NCBI RefSeq assembly: GCF_000716675.1
Contig: NZ_JNXT01000105.1
Span: 1 to 43,090, forward strand
DNA length: 43,090 bases
Direction of reading: 5' to 3'
DNA from: Streptomyces alboflavus
Lineage (GTDB): Bacteria; Actinomycetota; Actinomycetes; Streptomycetales; Streptomycetaceae
The notes beneath the pieces were generated by a model. The model saw only the letters and a list, made by a program, of their open reading frames with translations, had not been told where the DNA came from and searched no databases. This document shows positions 17,801 to 30,600 of this stretch, piece by piece. The position numbers and the translations under genes were made by a program. Within the stretch, counting starts at the first letter, position 1; the number at the start of each line of letters is the position of its first letter.

Positions 17801-19748
17801 TCGGCCAGGCCCGCGCCCGACACGACGTCGCCGGAGCCGACGCCCACGGCGGCCGCGAGGGCGGGCACGTCCGCGTACGCCGTGACCGTCGCTCCGGCGC
17901 GCTCCAGTGCCGCGCGCAGCCCCAGCTCGTCGGCGCCGAGGACGGCGTGGAATCCGCCGGTCGCGGGAGCCGACGCGGGCGCCACGCTCCAGTCGACGCG
18001 GTACAGCGAGTCGTGGCGGGTGCCCTGTTCGGCGCCCGCGTCGGGCACGGCGAGGGGCCGCAGGACGAGGGAGTCCACGGTGGCGACCGGCTCGCCGGAG
18101 GCGTCGGCGACGACGAGGGCCACGCCGTCGGTCCCGGCGGCGGTGAGCCGGACCCGCAGCGCGGACGCACCCGTGGCGTGCAGTGTCACGCCGGTCCAGG
18201 AGAAGGGCATGCGGCCCTGCTCGGTGTCGGACACGAAGGTGCCGAGGCCCAGCGGGTGCAGGGCGGCGTCGAGGAGCGCCGGGTGCAGGCCGTAGGCGGC
18301 GGCGCCGTCCTGGTCGTCCTCGGGCAGCGCGACCTCGGCGAAGAGTGCGTCGCCGCGCTGCCACACCGATCGCAGGCCCTTGAACGCCGAGCCGTAGCTG
18401 AATCCGGCGGCGGCGAGGCTGTCGTACAGGGCGCCGGTGTCGGCCTGTTCGGCGTCGGCCGGGGGCCACTGGGTGAGGTCGGCGTCGGCGGGGCGGGCGG
18501 CCGGGGCGGGGGCGAGGGTGCCGGTGGCGTGGCGCTGCCAGGGCTCGTCGGACCAGAGTTCGTCCGGTGCCGTCTGCTGAGGGCGCGAGTAGAGGTTGAC
18601 CGGGCGGCGCCCGAAAGCGTCGGCGGCGCCCACGGCGAGCTGCACCTGTACGCCGCCCCGCTGGGGCAGGACGAGGGGCGCCTGGAGGGTCAGCTCCTCC
18701 AGGTGCGCGCAGCCGACGCGGTGCCCGGCGTGCAGGGCGAGTTCGACGAAGGCCGTGGCGGGCAGCAGGACCGTGCCGCCGAGGGCGTGGCCCGCGAGCC
18801 ACGGGTGGGTCGCGAGGGACAGTCTGCCCGTGAAGAGGTAGCCGTCCATGTCGGCGAGCGCGACGGCGGCGCCGAACAGCGGGTGCTCCGCCGGGCTCAG
18901 ACCGGTCGCGTGCACGTCGCCGGTGCCGCCGACGCCGGGGCGGGGCCAGTAGCGCTCGTGCTGGAAGGCGTACGTGGGCAGGTCGACGCGGGTGCGCGAG
19001 GCGACGGAGGCGTACAGCGGCGTCCAGTCGACGTCGGCTCCGCGCACGTACGCCTTGGCGAGGGCGGTCAGGAATGTGTCCGGTTCGGGGCGGTCCTTGC
19101 GGAGGGCACCGATGAGGCCGACCTGAGCGTCCGTCTCGGCGAGCGTGTCGTGCGCCATGGCCGTCAGGACGGAGTCGGGGCCCAGTTCGAGGAGGGTCGC
19201 GACGCCGAACCCGGTGAGCGCGCCGACTCCGTCGTGGAAGCGGACGGCCTCGCGGATGTGGCGGACCCAGTAGCCGGGGTCCTTCAGCTCGCTCGCGGTG
19301 GCGAGGCGCCCGGTGACGTTGGAGACGACCGGGAGGGTGGTGTCCTGGTACGTCAGACCCTCGGCGACCTTGCGGAAGTCCTCCAGGATCGGGTCCATGA
19401 GGGGTGAGTGGAAGGCGTGCGAGACCTTCAGCCAGCGGACCTTGCGGCCCTCGCCGCGCAGCTTCTCCTCCAGGCCCTCCAGGGCCGTGCGGTCACCGGA
19501 GAGCACGACCTGCGAAGGACCGTTGACCGCCGCCACACCCACGCTCTCGGAAAGGCCCTCAAGGAGTGGCAGTACGTCGGCCTCGGCGGCCTGGACGGCC
19601 AGCATGGCCCCGCCCTCGGGCAGCGACTGCATCAACCTGCCGCGTGCGACGACCAGTTGAGCCGCGTCTTCCAGGGACCAGAGTCCGGCCACGTACGCGG
19701 CCGTCAGCTCACCGATCGAGTGCCCGCCGACAATCTCCGGCCGCACCC
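8854..19748 (-). CDS. Type I PKS gene C, main fragment: AT'-DH-ER-KR-ACP / KS-AT-DH-KR-ACP-TE (last two modules)
   Basis: This is the 3' part of the gene that begins at 21544; the frame breaks at ~19748. First module: AT remainder (GHSIGE; HAFH near 19415, malonyl type), DH ~18890-18050 ([18 protein letters not shown]), ER ~17590-16640 ([15 protein letters not shown] site), KR ~16600-16080 (VDD, B-type; catalytic NYAAAN), ACP ~15790-15560. Last module: KS ~15435-14160 (TACSSS, HGTGT, KSNIAH), AT ~13805-12860 (YASH near 13230, methylmalonyl type), DH ~12700-11880 ([10 protein letters not shown], Asp at the usual Gly), KR ~10970-10430 (LDD, B-type), ACP ~10125-9910, an Ala/Pro/Thr linker, and TE ~9560-8857 (GHSSGG; His in GTHFTV). 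Predicted chemistry: CH2-CH2, then a 2-methyl-2-enoyl ester carbon. TE releases the chain, probably as a macrolactone. An in-frame ATG at 19800 is not the real start. Confidence 0.93.
11005..11064 (-). repeat. 15-bp coding tandem repeat (4 copies) in the DH-KR linker of last module
   Basis: The four units of pattern GGCGGTGTCGGCCCC (11005-11019, 11020-11034, 11035-11049, 11050-11064) encode [20 protein letters not shown]-like pentapeptides in a flexible linker just before the KR Rossmann core. Confidence 0.85.
14105..14145 (-). repeat. 18-bp coding tandem repeat in KS-AT linker of last module
   Basis: GCCTCGGACACCCCGGAC occurs twice (14105-14122, 14123-14140) plus a partial copy. It encodes [14 protein letters not shown] on the minus strand. 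Confidence 0.85.
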
Positions 19749-19754
19749 AGCGCA
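19743..19754 (-). other. Frame-breaking junction inside AT of gene C
   Basis: The sequence passes from FADAL (AT N-terminal part) straight to [13 protein letters not shown] in another frame. The 99 bases at 19650-19748 are identical to 35517-35615, which ends at another break. Confidence 0.85.
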
Positions 19755-21544
19755 TCCGCGAACACCGGGAACGCCTCGTACAACTCACGCCCCATACCAA
19801 GGCGCTGGCTGCCCTGACCGGTGAAGACGACCCCGAGACGGCCCTCGACCACCGCGCCCGACACCACTCCCGGGCCGTCGCCGCCGGTGGCGATCGTCTC
19901 CAGGCCGGAGAGGAAGTCGTCGCGGTCCTGGCCGAAGAGCACGGCGCGGTGTTCGAGGGCGGAGCGGCCCGACAGGAGGGACCAGCCCACGTCGACGGGG
20001 CGGAGGTCCTCGTCGGCGGTGACGTGGTCGCGTATCCGGGCGGCCTGGGCGCGCAGGGCCTGGGCGCTGCGGCCCGACACCAGCCACGGCGCGGCGGTCG
20101 GGGGTGTCACGGGCGCCGTCGGCTGCGGCTCGGCGGGGGCGGCTTCGTCCGTGGGGGCCTGCTCCACGATGACGTGGGCGTTGGTGCCGCTGACGCCGAA
20201 GGACGAGACGCCCGCGCGGCGGGGGCGTCCGGCTTCGGGCCAGTCGCGGGCCCGGTCGAGGAGTTCGACGGCGCCCGCCGTCCAGTCGACGTGGGTGCTG
20301 GGGCGGTCCGTGTGCAGGTTCTCGGGCAGGACGCCGTGCCGCATCGCCATGACCATCTTGATGACTCCGGCGACGCCCGAAGCGGCCTGGGTGTGGCCGA
20401 TGTTGGACTTCACGGAGCCGAGGAGCAGCGGCCGGTCGGCGGGGCGGTCCTGGCCGTACGTGGCGAGGAGTGCCTGGGCCTCGATGGGGTCGCCGAGGAC
20501 CGTGCCGGTGCCGTGTCCCTCGACGGCGTCGATGTCGTCGGTGGCGAGGCGGGCGGCCGCGAGGGCCTGGCGGATGACGCGCTGCTGGGAGGGGCCGTTG
20601 GGGGCGGTCAGGCCGTTGGACGCGCCGTCCTGGTTCACGGCGGAGCCACGGACGACGGCGAGGACCTGGTGGCCGTTGCGGCGGGCGTCGGACAGGCGTT
20701 CCAGGGCGAGGACGCCGACGCCCTCGCCCCAGCCGGTGCCGTCGGCGGCCTCGGCGAAGGGCTTGCAGCGGCCGTCGGAGGCGAGGCCGCCCTGACGGCT
20801 GAACTCCGCGAACGCGCCGGAGGTGACCATGACGGCGACACCGGCGGCGACAGCGAGGTCGCACTCGCCCTGCCGCAGGGCCTGGGCCGCGAGGTGCAGG
20901 GCGACGAGCGAGGACGAGCAGGCCGTGTCGACGGTGACCGCCGGGCCTTCCAGGCCGAAGACGTACGACACGCGGCCGGAGATGACGCTGGAGACGTCAC
21001 CGGTGAGCAGGTAGCCGTCGACGTTGTCGGGTGACGCCATGAGGGCGGGGCCGTAGCCCTGCGCGGTCGCGCCGACGAAGACGCCGGTGCGGCTGCCGCG
21101 CAGCGAGGTCGGCGGGATGGCGGCCCGCTCGAAGGTCTCCCACACGGCTTCCAGGAGGAGGCGCTGCTGGGGGTCCATGGCCATGGCCTCGCGGGGCGAG
21201 ATCCCGAAGAAGGCGGCGTCGAAGTCACCGGCGTCGTAGACGAAGCCGCCGCCGCGCGCGGGGCGCCCGGGGTCGGCCGTCGCCTCTTCCTCGGTGCGGC
21301 CACCGAGGGCTTCGACGTCCCAGCCCCGGTCGGTGGGGAAGGCGGAGAGCGCGTCGCGCCCCTCGGCCACGAGCCGCCACAGGTCCTCCGGGCTGCTGAC
21401 GTCGCCGGGGTAGCGGCAGCTCATTCCGACGATGGCGATGGGCTCGGGCTCCTCCGCCTCGGCGTCGCGCAGCCGCTGGCGCGTCTCGTGGAGGTCGGCG
21501 GTCACCCGCTTGAGGTAGTCGAGGAGCTTTTGCTGGTCCGCCAT
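19749..21544 (-). CDS. Type I PKS gene C, 5' fragment: docking-KS-AT(N-terminal)
   Basis: The ATG at 21544, with AGGTGAG seven bases ahead, starts a class 1 N-terminal docking helix ([17 protein letters not shown]) that should pair with the C-terminal docking tail of gene B. A GTG at 21571 is in frame but has no ribosome site. KS ~21445-20165 is complete: active Cys in TACSSS at 20918-20920, HGTGT, and [10 protein letters not shown] begins with [14 protein letters not shown] near 19855 and is cut after FADAL at ~19749, before the GHSIGE nucleophile, which appears in another frame just downstream. Compared with the intact ATs, about 55 residues are missing. The frame then runs on to a spurious stop at 19709. 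I treat this and the 8854-19748 fragment as one gene split by an assembly fault. Confidence 0.88.
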
Positions 21545-21574
21545 CGGAAACTCACCTGTTCGCGTAGTCACAAG

Positions 21575-21623
21575 AAAAACCGCACTGGTCGGGCCGACCG
21601 GGCCGGAGACCGGCCCCGGTCGG
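21575..21623 (-). promoter_or_regulatory. Intercistronic hairpin with T-run between PKS genes B and C
   Basis: Arms 21610-21623 and 21594-21606 form a ~13-bp stem with one bulge and a 3-base loop. A T5 run (21579-21575) lies about 15 bases downstream on the minus strand, followed closely by the gene C ribosome site. This may be a partial terminator or attenuator tuning the last PKS gene. Confidence 0.45.
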
Positions 21624-21624
21624 A

Positions 21625-21680
21625 CTGATTCAGGCTGTGCTGATTCAGGCTGTGCTGATTCAGGCTGTGCTGATTCAAGA
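21625..21680. repeat. 15-bp tandem repeat (about 3.7 copies) after PKS gene B
   Basis: The unit CTGATTCAGGCTGTG (plus strand) occurs three times without change (21625-21639, 21640-21654, 21655-21669), then in part to 21680. The stop of gene B lies in the partial copy. It is noncoding here and more AT-rich than its surroundings. Confidence 0.9.
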
Positions 21681-24600
21681 AATGCCGAGTTCTTTGTCGA
21701 TGAAGTCGAAGACCTCGTCGGCGGACGCCGACTCGAGCCGCGAGGAGACTTCCTCGCCGTCGGCCGGCGCCTCGGCGTCCGCGCCCTTCCACTTCGACAT
21801 CAGTGCCTCCAGGCGCATCGTGATGCGCATGCGGGCGCTGTCGTCGGGCGCGATGGAGCTGAGGCCCGCCTCCAGGCGGTCCAGCTCCTGGAGGGTGGAG
21901 TCCACCCCGGCGGAGTCGTCCTGGAGCAGCTGCGTGCGCAGGTACTGGGCCAGGACGACGGACGTCGGGTAGTCGAACACGAGGGTGGCGGGCAGCCGCA
22001 GCCCCGTGGCCTTGTTGAGGCGGTTGCGGACCTCCACGGCCGTCAGGGAGTCGAAGCCGAGCTCCCGGAAGGCGCGGTGCGCGTCGACGGACTCCGCTCC
22101 GGTGTAGCCGAGCACGGCGGCCGCGTGGGTGCGCACGATGTCGAGCAGGATCACCTCGCGCTCAGGCTCGGTGAGCGGGGCAAGGCGGCGCCGCAGGCCG
22201 GTGGCCGCGTCGTCGCCGGTGCCCGCGTCGGCCCCCGGCTCGGTGGCCACGGACCGCGCGTACCTGCGCACCTCGGGCAGGTCCCCGATGAACGGGCTCG
22301 TGCGCGCCGAGGTGAAGGCGGGCGCGAACCGCTCCCAGTCCAGGTCGGCGACGGCGACGAACGTCTCGTCGCGCGCCACGGCCTGGGCGAGCGCGGCGAC
22401 CGCGAGGTCCGGTGCCATCGGCCTGAGGCCGCGCCTGCGGAACTGCTCCTCGCCGTCGTCCCCGGCCATGCCGCCCCCGGCCCACAGGCCCCACGCCACG
22501 GACGTGGCGGTCAGGCCGCGGGCCCGGCGCCGCTCGGCGAGGGCGTCGAGGTGGGCGTTGGCGGCGGCGTAGGCGCCCTGACTGCCACTGCCCCACACGC
22601 CCGCGTTGGACGAGAACAGCACGAACGCGTCCAGCGCGTCGGTGTCGAGGAGGGCGTCCAGGTGGGCGGCGCCCGCCACCTTGGCCTCCAGGACACCGGC
22701 GATGTCGGCGGCGGTGGTCTCCGCGAGCGGCTGGCCCTGGCCGACGCCCGCCGCGTGGAACACGGAGCGCAGCGTGTGCCCGTCCTCGACGAGGCGGCCG
22801 AGCAGCGCGGCGACGGCGTCGCGGTCGGCCACGTCGCAGGCCGCGACGGTCACCTTGGCGCCCAACTCCTCCAGTTCCGCCTGGAGTTCGTCGGCGCCGG
22901 GGGCGTCCGGGCCGCGACGGCTGGTGAGCACCAGGTGCTCGACGCCCGCACGGGCCAGCCAGCGCGCGACGTGCCCGCCGATCGCACCCGTGCCGCCGGT
23001 GACCAGCGCCGTGCCGCGCGCCGTCCACTCCGGTGTCGCACCCGCACCGAGCGGCGCCCGCACGAACCGGCGCACGAGCACGCCCGCCTGCCGCACCGCG
23101 AGCTGGTCCTCGTCCCCGGCACCGGCGAGGATCCCGACGAGCTGGGCCACGGCCCGCTGGTCGGGTTCCTGCGGCAGGTCGACGAGGCCGCCCCAGCGGT
23201 CGGGGCACTCCAGGGCCGCGACCCGGCCGAGGCCCCACACCTGCGCCTGCGGGGGCAGGGCGGCGTGGTCGGCGGGGCCGGTGGCGACGGCGCCGCTGGT
23301 GACGGCCCACATCCGCGCGCCGATCCCGGCGTCGCCGAGGGCCTGGACGAGGGCGACGGTGCCGGCGAGGCCGACAGAGACGCCGGGCTGGTCGGCGGCT
23401 GCGCCCTCGTCGAGGGCGAGGAGGCTGAGCACACCGGCCGGTTCCTCGTCCGGCCCTGCGGCGTGCTCCCGCAGCCGCTCGGCGAGCGCCTCGCGCGTCA
23501 TCTCGCCTGCTGCGACGCGGAGTTCGCGTGTCTGGGCCCCGGACCGCGCCAGGGCCTCGGTGACGGCCGCCGCCCACGCGTCGCCGCCTTGCTCCGACGG
23601 CTTCTGCGGTACGACGACCAGCCAGCGGCCCGTCGGACCGGCCGCCGGGAGACCGCCCGCGAGGGGCTCCCAGGCGACCTGATAGCGCCAGCCGTCGAGC
23701 GTCGACCGCTCGCGCCGCTGCCGCCGCCAGGACGAGAGGGCGGGCAGGACCGCGCCCAGCTCGGCGGCGGGTCCGTCCGCCACGTCCAGCTCACTGGCCA
23801 ACTGCTCCAGGTCTTCGCGCTCCACGGCGTCCCAGAACCGCGACTCGACCTCGTCCGTGGCCAGGTACGCGCCTTCGGGCTCCTCCTCCGCCTCCGGGGC
23901 GAGCAGCCAGTAGTGCTCGCGCTGGAAGGCGTAGGTGGGGAGGTCGACGGTGGTGCGGGCGCCGGGGAAGAGGGCCTTCCAGTCCAGCTCGGCGCCGTGG
24001 GCGTGGGCTTCTGCGAGGGAGGTGGCCAGGCGGTCGGCGCCGCCCTCGTCGCGGCGGAGAGAGCCGAGGGTGACGGCCTGGCTGTCGGTCGCGTCGATCG
24101 TCGCCTGGACCGGGACGGTGAGGACCGGGTGGGGGCTCATCTCCAAGAACAGGCCGTGCCCCTCGGCGAGGAGGCCGCGGGTGGCGTGCTCGAAGAGGAC
24201 CGTCTGGCGGAGGTTGCGGTACCAATAGCCCGCGTCCATCGGGGTGTTGGCGTTCAGCCACTCCCCCGTGAGGGTCGAGAACAGCGGGACCTCGGCGACC
24301 TGCGGGTCCACCCCGGCCAGCGCTTCGGCTATCTGCTGCTCGATCTGCTCCACGTACGAGGAATGCGAGGCGTAGTCCACCGGGATCGTCCGCGCCCGCA
24401 CGTCCTGAGCCACGCACTGCGCGACCAGCCCTTCCAGCGCCTCCGGCTCACCGGAAACCACCACCTGAGCAGGGCCGTTCACGGCGGCAAGCTCGATCCG
24501 GCCGTCCCACGCGCCGATCAGCTCACGCACCTCGGCCTCGGGCAGCGGCACGGACACCATCCCGCCCTTGCCCGACAACTCCCGGATCGCGAGGCTGCGC

Positions 24601-27600
24601 AGGGCCACCACACGGGCGGCATCGCGCAGGCTGAGCGCGCCCGCCACGCAGGCCGCAGCGATCTCGCCCTGACTGTGACCCACCACGGCCGCAGGCTCCA
24701 CGCCAGCCGCCTGCCAAGTCGCGGCCAGGGACACCATCACGGCGAACAGGACCGGCTGGACCACGTCCACCTGATCGAAGTGGCCCCCGCTCAACTCCTC
24801 AAAAAGCTCCCACTCCACGAACTCCGCCAGCGCGTCACCGCACTCCCGCATCCGATCCGCGAACACCGGCGACTCGTGCAGGAGTTGGCGCGCCATACCG
24901 GCCCACTGCGACCCCTGCCCCGGAAACACGAACACCGGACGGACGACACCGCCGAGCGCACGACCGGACACCACCTGCGTGGCCGCCGCGTCGTCCTGAG
25001 CGAGCGCGTCGAGCCCGGCAAGGAGCTCGTCCCGGTCCCGCCCGAGGACGACGCCCCGGTGCTCGAACCGCGACCGCGCGACCGCCAACGACCAGGCCAC
25101 ATCGCCCAGTTCGAGGCCGTCCCGCGCGACCAGGTGTTCCCGGAGTCGCGCGGCCTGGTCCCGCAGGGCGCCGTCGGTCTTCGCCGAGAGGGCGAGCGGT
25201 ACGACTCCGGCCACCACCGGCGACGGCGCGTCACCGGTGTCCCCGGTGTCGGCCCCGGTGGGCTGCGGCTGCTCGGCCGCAGGGAGCTGTTCCAGGATGA
25301 CGTGGGCGTTCGTACCGCTCATGCCGAAGGAGGAGACACCCGCGCGGCGGGGCGCGCCCTGGCGGGCGGGCCAGTCGCGGGCCTCGGTCAGGAGCTCGAC
25401 GGCGCCTTCGGTCCAGTCGACCTCGGGGGTGGGCTCGTCGATGTGGAGGGTCTGGGGCAGTACGCCGTGGTGCATGGCGAGAACCATCTTCATGACGCCC
25501 GCGACGCCGGAAGCGGCCTGGCTGTGCCCGATGTTGGACTTGATGGAGCCGAGCCAGAGGGGTTCGCCGGTCTCCGGGCGGTCCTGGCCGTAGGTGGCGA
25601 GGAGCGCCTGGGCCTCGATGGGGTCGCCGAGGGTGGTGCCGGTGCCGTGGGCCTCGACGGCGTCGACGTCGGCGGGGGTGAGGCGGGCGTTGGCGAGGGC
25701 GGCGCGGATGACGCGCTGCTGGGACGGGCCGTTGGGGGCGGTGAGGCCGTTGCTGGCGCCGTCCTGGTTGATCGCCGAGCCACGCACGACGGCGAGGACC
25801 TGGTGGCCGTTGCGGCGCGCGTCGGACAGGCGCTCCAGGAGCACCATGCCGACGCCCTCGGCCATGCCCATGCCGTCGGCGGAGGCGGCGAAGGCCTTGC
25901 AGCGGCCGTCGTCGGCGAGGCCGCGCTGCTGGCTGAAGGCGATCAGCGCGCCGGGCGACGACATGACGGCGACGCCTCCGGCGAGCGCGAGGGAGCACTC
26001 GCCCTGGCGCAGCGCCTGGGCCGCCAGGTGCATGGCGACGAGCGACGACGAGCAGGCCGTGTCGACCGTCACCGCGGGGCCTTCGAGGCCGAAGGTGTAG
26101 GCGATGCGCCCGGAGATGACGCTGGGCGCGCTGCCGGTGAGGATGTGGCCCTCGGATCCGGCGGACACCTGGCCGGGGCCGGTGCCGTAGTCCTGGTAGT
26201 TGGTGCCGACGAACACTCCGGCGGCCTCCCCGCGGACCGCGCGCGGGTCGACGCCCGCACGTTCGAAGGCCTCCCAGGAGGTCTCCAGGAGCAGGCGCTG
26301 CTGCGGGTCCATGGCCAGGGCCTCGCGCGGCGAGATGCCGAAGAAGGCCGGGTCGAAGGCGCCCGCGTCGCGCAGGAAGCCGCCGCCCCTGGTCGTGGTG
26401 GTGCCGGGGGTCTCCGGGTCCGGGTCGTAGAGGTGGGCGATGTCCCAGCCCCGGTTGGCGGGGTAGCCGCCGACGACGTCGGCGCGGCCTTCCAGGACCT
26501 CCCACATCCGCTCGGGGCTGCTGATGCCGCCCGGGTAGCGGCAGCTCATAGCGACGATGGCGATGGGCTCGTCGGTGGCCGCGGCGACGGTGGCGACCGG
26601 CGCGGCGGTGGTGGCCTTGTCGGCGCCGAGGACCTGGGTGCGCAGGTACGCGGCCAGGGCGGTGCCGTTGGGGTGGTCGAAGACGACCGTGGTGGGCAGC
26701 TTCAGGCCGGTCGCCGCGCCGAGCCGGTTGCGCAGGTCGACGGCGGTCAGGGAGTCGAACCCGAACTCGCGGAAGGCCCGCTCGGGGTCGAGGGCCTGCG
26801 CGGACTCGTAGCCGAGCACCGCGGCGGCGTGGGTGAGGACGAGGTCGAGCAGGACGCGGTTCTGCTCGGGTGCGGCGAGGCCGGTCAGGCGCTCGCGCAG
26901 CGCGGCCGCCTTGGACGACGTGTCGCCGCCGTCCGCCGCGTCCCCGTCACCGGCGGGTCCGCCCTGGGCGGCGAGGACGCGCTGGGCGTCGGGCAGGTCG
27001 GCGAGGAGCGGGCGGGCGCGCCGCGAGGTGAACACGGGCACGAACTGGTCCCAGTCCACGTCGGCGAGGGCCAGGAACGTCTCGTCGTCGTCGAGGGTCT
27101 GCCGCATGCCCGCGAACGCGAGGTCGGGGTCGAGGAACGGCAGCCCCTGGCGGCGCAGTTGCTCCGGGTCGACGTCGATGGGCGCGCTGCCGCTCAGGTA
27201 CGGGTTGACGACGTTCCACACGCCCCAGGCGATGGAGGTCGCGGTCAGGCCACGTGCCCTGCGGTGCTCGGCGAGGGCGTCGAGGTGCGCGTTGGCGGCG
27301 GCGTACGCGGCGTGGTCGCCGCTGCCCCAGACACCCGCGATGGACGAGAACAGCACGAACGCGTCGAGTTCCGCGCTGTCCAGGAGCTCGTCGAGGACGA
27401 CGGCGCCCGCGACCTTCGCGGCGACGATCTCGGCGAACTCGGCGAGCGTGGTGGTGGCGATCGGCGCCAGCTCGATGAGCGCGGCGGCGTGGACGACGGC
27501 GCGCAGCGTGTGCCCGTCGGCGGCGAGCCGGTCGAGGAGCGCGGCGACGGCGTCGCGGTCGGCGACGTCGCAGGCCGCGACGGTGACCTGGACGCCAAGG

Positions 27601-30600
27601 TCCTCCAGTTCGGCGCGGAGTGCGTCGGCGCCGGGGGCGGCCGGGCCGCGGCGGCTGGTGAGGACGAGGTGCTCGGCGCCCTCGCGGGCCAGCCAGCGCG
27701 CCATGTGGGGGCCGAGGGCGCCGGTGCCGCCGGTGATGAGGACGGTGCCGCGGGGGGTCCACGGCGAGGCGCCGGTGCTGCCCTTCGTGGGGGCGCCGTC
27801 CTTCGCGGTGGCGTTGCCCTTGCCGGGTGCGGCCTTCACGGACGCGGACGGTTCGGCGCGGACGAGGCGGCGTACGAAGACTCCGGAGCCGCGCACGGCG
27901 AGCTGGTCCTCGTCGCCGGCGCCCGCGAGGATCCCGGCGAGCCGGGCCGCGGTGCGGCTGTCGGGGACGGCCGGGAGGTCGACGAGGCCGCCCCAGCGCT
28001 CGGGGTGCTCCAGGGCCACGACGCGGCCGAGGCCCCAGGTCTGCGCCTGGGCGGGGCTCTCCACCCGGTCGTTGCGTCCGGTGGAGACGGCTCCGCTGGA
28101 GATCACCCACAGCTTGGCGTCGGTCCCGGTGTCGCCCAGGGCCTGGACGAGCGCCACGGAACCCGCGAGACCGGCGGGCAGCACGGGCTGCTCGGGGTGG
28201 GGCTCCTCGGCGAGGGCGAGCAGCGACACCACGCCGACGGGCTCCGCCCCGTCGGGGGTGCCGGTGGTGTACTCGCGCAGCCGCCCGGCCAGCGCCTCCC
28301 GGTTCAACTCCGCCGCGTCTACGTGGACTTCGGCGACCTCCGCACCGGCCTGCGCCAGTGCTTCGGTGACGCCCGCGGTCCACGGGTGGGCGGCGGCTTC
28401 CTCCGGTACGACGACGAGCCAGCGGCCCGTCAGGACGGGCCCGGGCAGCGCACCGCTCGCCAGCGGCTTCCAGGTGACCCGGTAGCGCCAGCTGTCCACG
28501 GTGGACTTCTCACGCCGCTGCCGCCGCCACGACGACAGGACGGGCAGGACCTCGCCGAGCCCGGCGGCGGAACCCTCCGCCACGTCCAACTCGGCCGCGA
28601 GGCCCGCCAGGTCCTCGCGCTCCACGGCCTCCCAGAACCGTGCCTCGACCTCGTCCACGACGGGGGCGGGCTCGGCGCCCGCCTCCTGCTCCGGCGCGAG
28701 CAGCCAATAGTGCCGGCGCTGGAAGGCGTACGTGGGCAGGTCGACGGTGGTACGGGCGCCCGGGAAGAGGGACTTCCAGTCCAGCTCGGCGCCGTACGCG
28801 TGGGCCTCGGCGAAGGACGCCGCCAGACGGTCCGCACCGCCTTCGTCACGGCGCAGGGACCCGAGGGCCACGGCCGAACCCTCGCGTCCGGCAGCCTCGA
28901 TGGTGGCCTGCACGGGGACGGTGAGCACCGGATGGGGGCTCATCTCCAGGAACAGGTCATGCCCCTCGACGAGGAGACCACGGGTGGCGTGCTCGAAGAG
29001 GACCGTCTGCCGGAGGTTGCGGTACCAGTACCCGGCGTCCATCGGGGTATCGGCGTCCAGCCACTGTCCCGTGAGGGTCGAGTACAGCGGGACCTCGGCG
29101 GCCTGCGGGGTCACCCCGGCCAGGGCCTCGGCTGTCTGCTGCTCGATCTGCTCCACGTATGCGGAGTGCGAGGCGTAGTCGACGGGGATCGTGCGGGCGC
29201 GGACATCGCGGGCCACGCACTGCGCGACCAGTTCCTCCAGCGCGTCCGGCTCACCGGAGACCACGACCTGGGCGGGACCGTTGACGGCGGCGACGGAAAT
29301 GCGGTCGTCCCACGCGGTGATCAGCTCCCGCACCTCGGCCTCGGGCAGCGGCACGGAGACCATGCCGCCCTTGCCCGACAGCTCACGGATGGCCAGGCTG
29401 CGCAGCGCGACCACGCGGGCGGCGTCGCGCAGGCTGAGAGCACCCGCGACACACGCGGCGGCGATCTCGCCCTGGCTGTGCCCCACCACGGCCGCAGGCT
29501 GAACACCCGCTGCCTGCCAGGTCGCAGCCAGCGACACCATCACGGCGAACAGGACCGGCTGGACCACATCCACCTGATCGAAGTTGTCGCCGCCCAGCTC
29601 CTCCAGCAGATCCCACTCGACGAACTCCGAAAGCGCAGCTGCGCACTCCCGCATCCGCTCCGCGAACACCGGGCTGGAGTCCAGCAGCTCACGGGCCATC
29701 CCCGCCCACTGCGACCCCTGCCCCGGGAACACAAACACCGGCCGGGCCGTGCCGCCCTGCGCCCGCCCCGTCACGACGTTCTGCGCGCTCGCGTCGTCGT
29801 GCGCCAGTCGGTCGAGCCCGGCGATCAGCTCGTCCCGGTCGCCGCCGAGGACGACGCACCGGTGTTCGAACCGCGACCGTGCGACCGCCAACGACCAGGC
29901 GACATCGCCGAGTTCGAGGCCGGTGTGGGCCAGGAGGTGGTCCCGGAGCCGTGCGGCCTGGTCGCGCAGCGCGTCCTCGTTCTTCGCCGAGAGCGCGAGC
30001 GGTACGACGCCCGCCACCACCGGCGACGGCACGTCACCGCCCTCGTCGGCGCCCGGCTCCTCGGCGGCCGGGCCCTGCTCCAGGATCACGTGCGCGTTCG
30101 TGCCGCTGACGCCGAACGACGACACACCCGCGCGGCGCGGCGCGCCGCCGTCCCGCTCGGGCCAGGCGCGGGACTCCGCGAGGAGTTCCACGGTGCCCGC
30201 CGACCAGTCGACCTCGGGGGTCGGCGCGTCCATGTTCAGCGTGCGCGGAAGGACGCCGTGGCGCATGGCCATGACCATCTTGATGACACCGGCGACACCG
30301 GCGGCGGCCTGCGTGTGGCCGATGTTGGACTTCACGGAGCCGAGGAGCAGCGGCCGGTCGGCCGGGCGCTCCTTGCCGTAGGTGGCGATGAGGGCCTGGG
30401 CCTCGATGGGGTCGCCGAGGGGCGTGCCGGTGCCGTGGGCCTCGACCGCGTCGACGTCCGTGGTCGTGAGGCGGGCGTTGGCGAGGGCCTGGGTGATGAC
30501 GCGCTGCTGGGACGGGCCGTTGGGGGCGGTGAGGCCGTTGCTGGCGCCGTCCTGGTTGATGGCCGAGCCACGCACGACGGCGAGGACCTGGTGGCCGTTG

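Noticed and set aside
8755..19407. Very long plus-strand open frame (3550 codons) opposite PKS gene C
   Set aside because: It mirrors the real gene. High GC3 on the minus strand removes stops on the opposite strand; the translation is low-complexity Gly/Arg/Val/Gln with no domain, whereas the minus strand shows complete PKS motifs.
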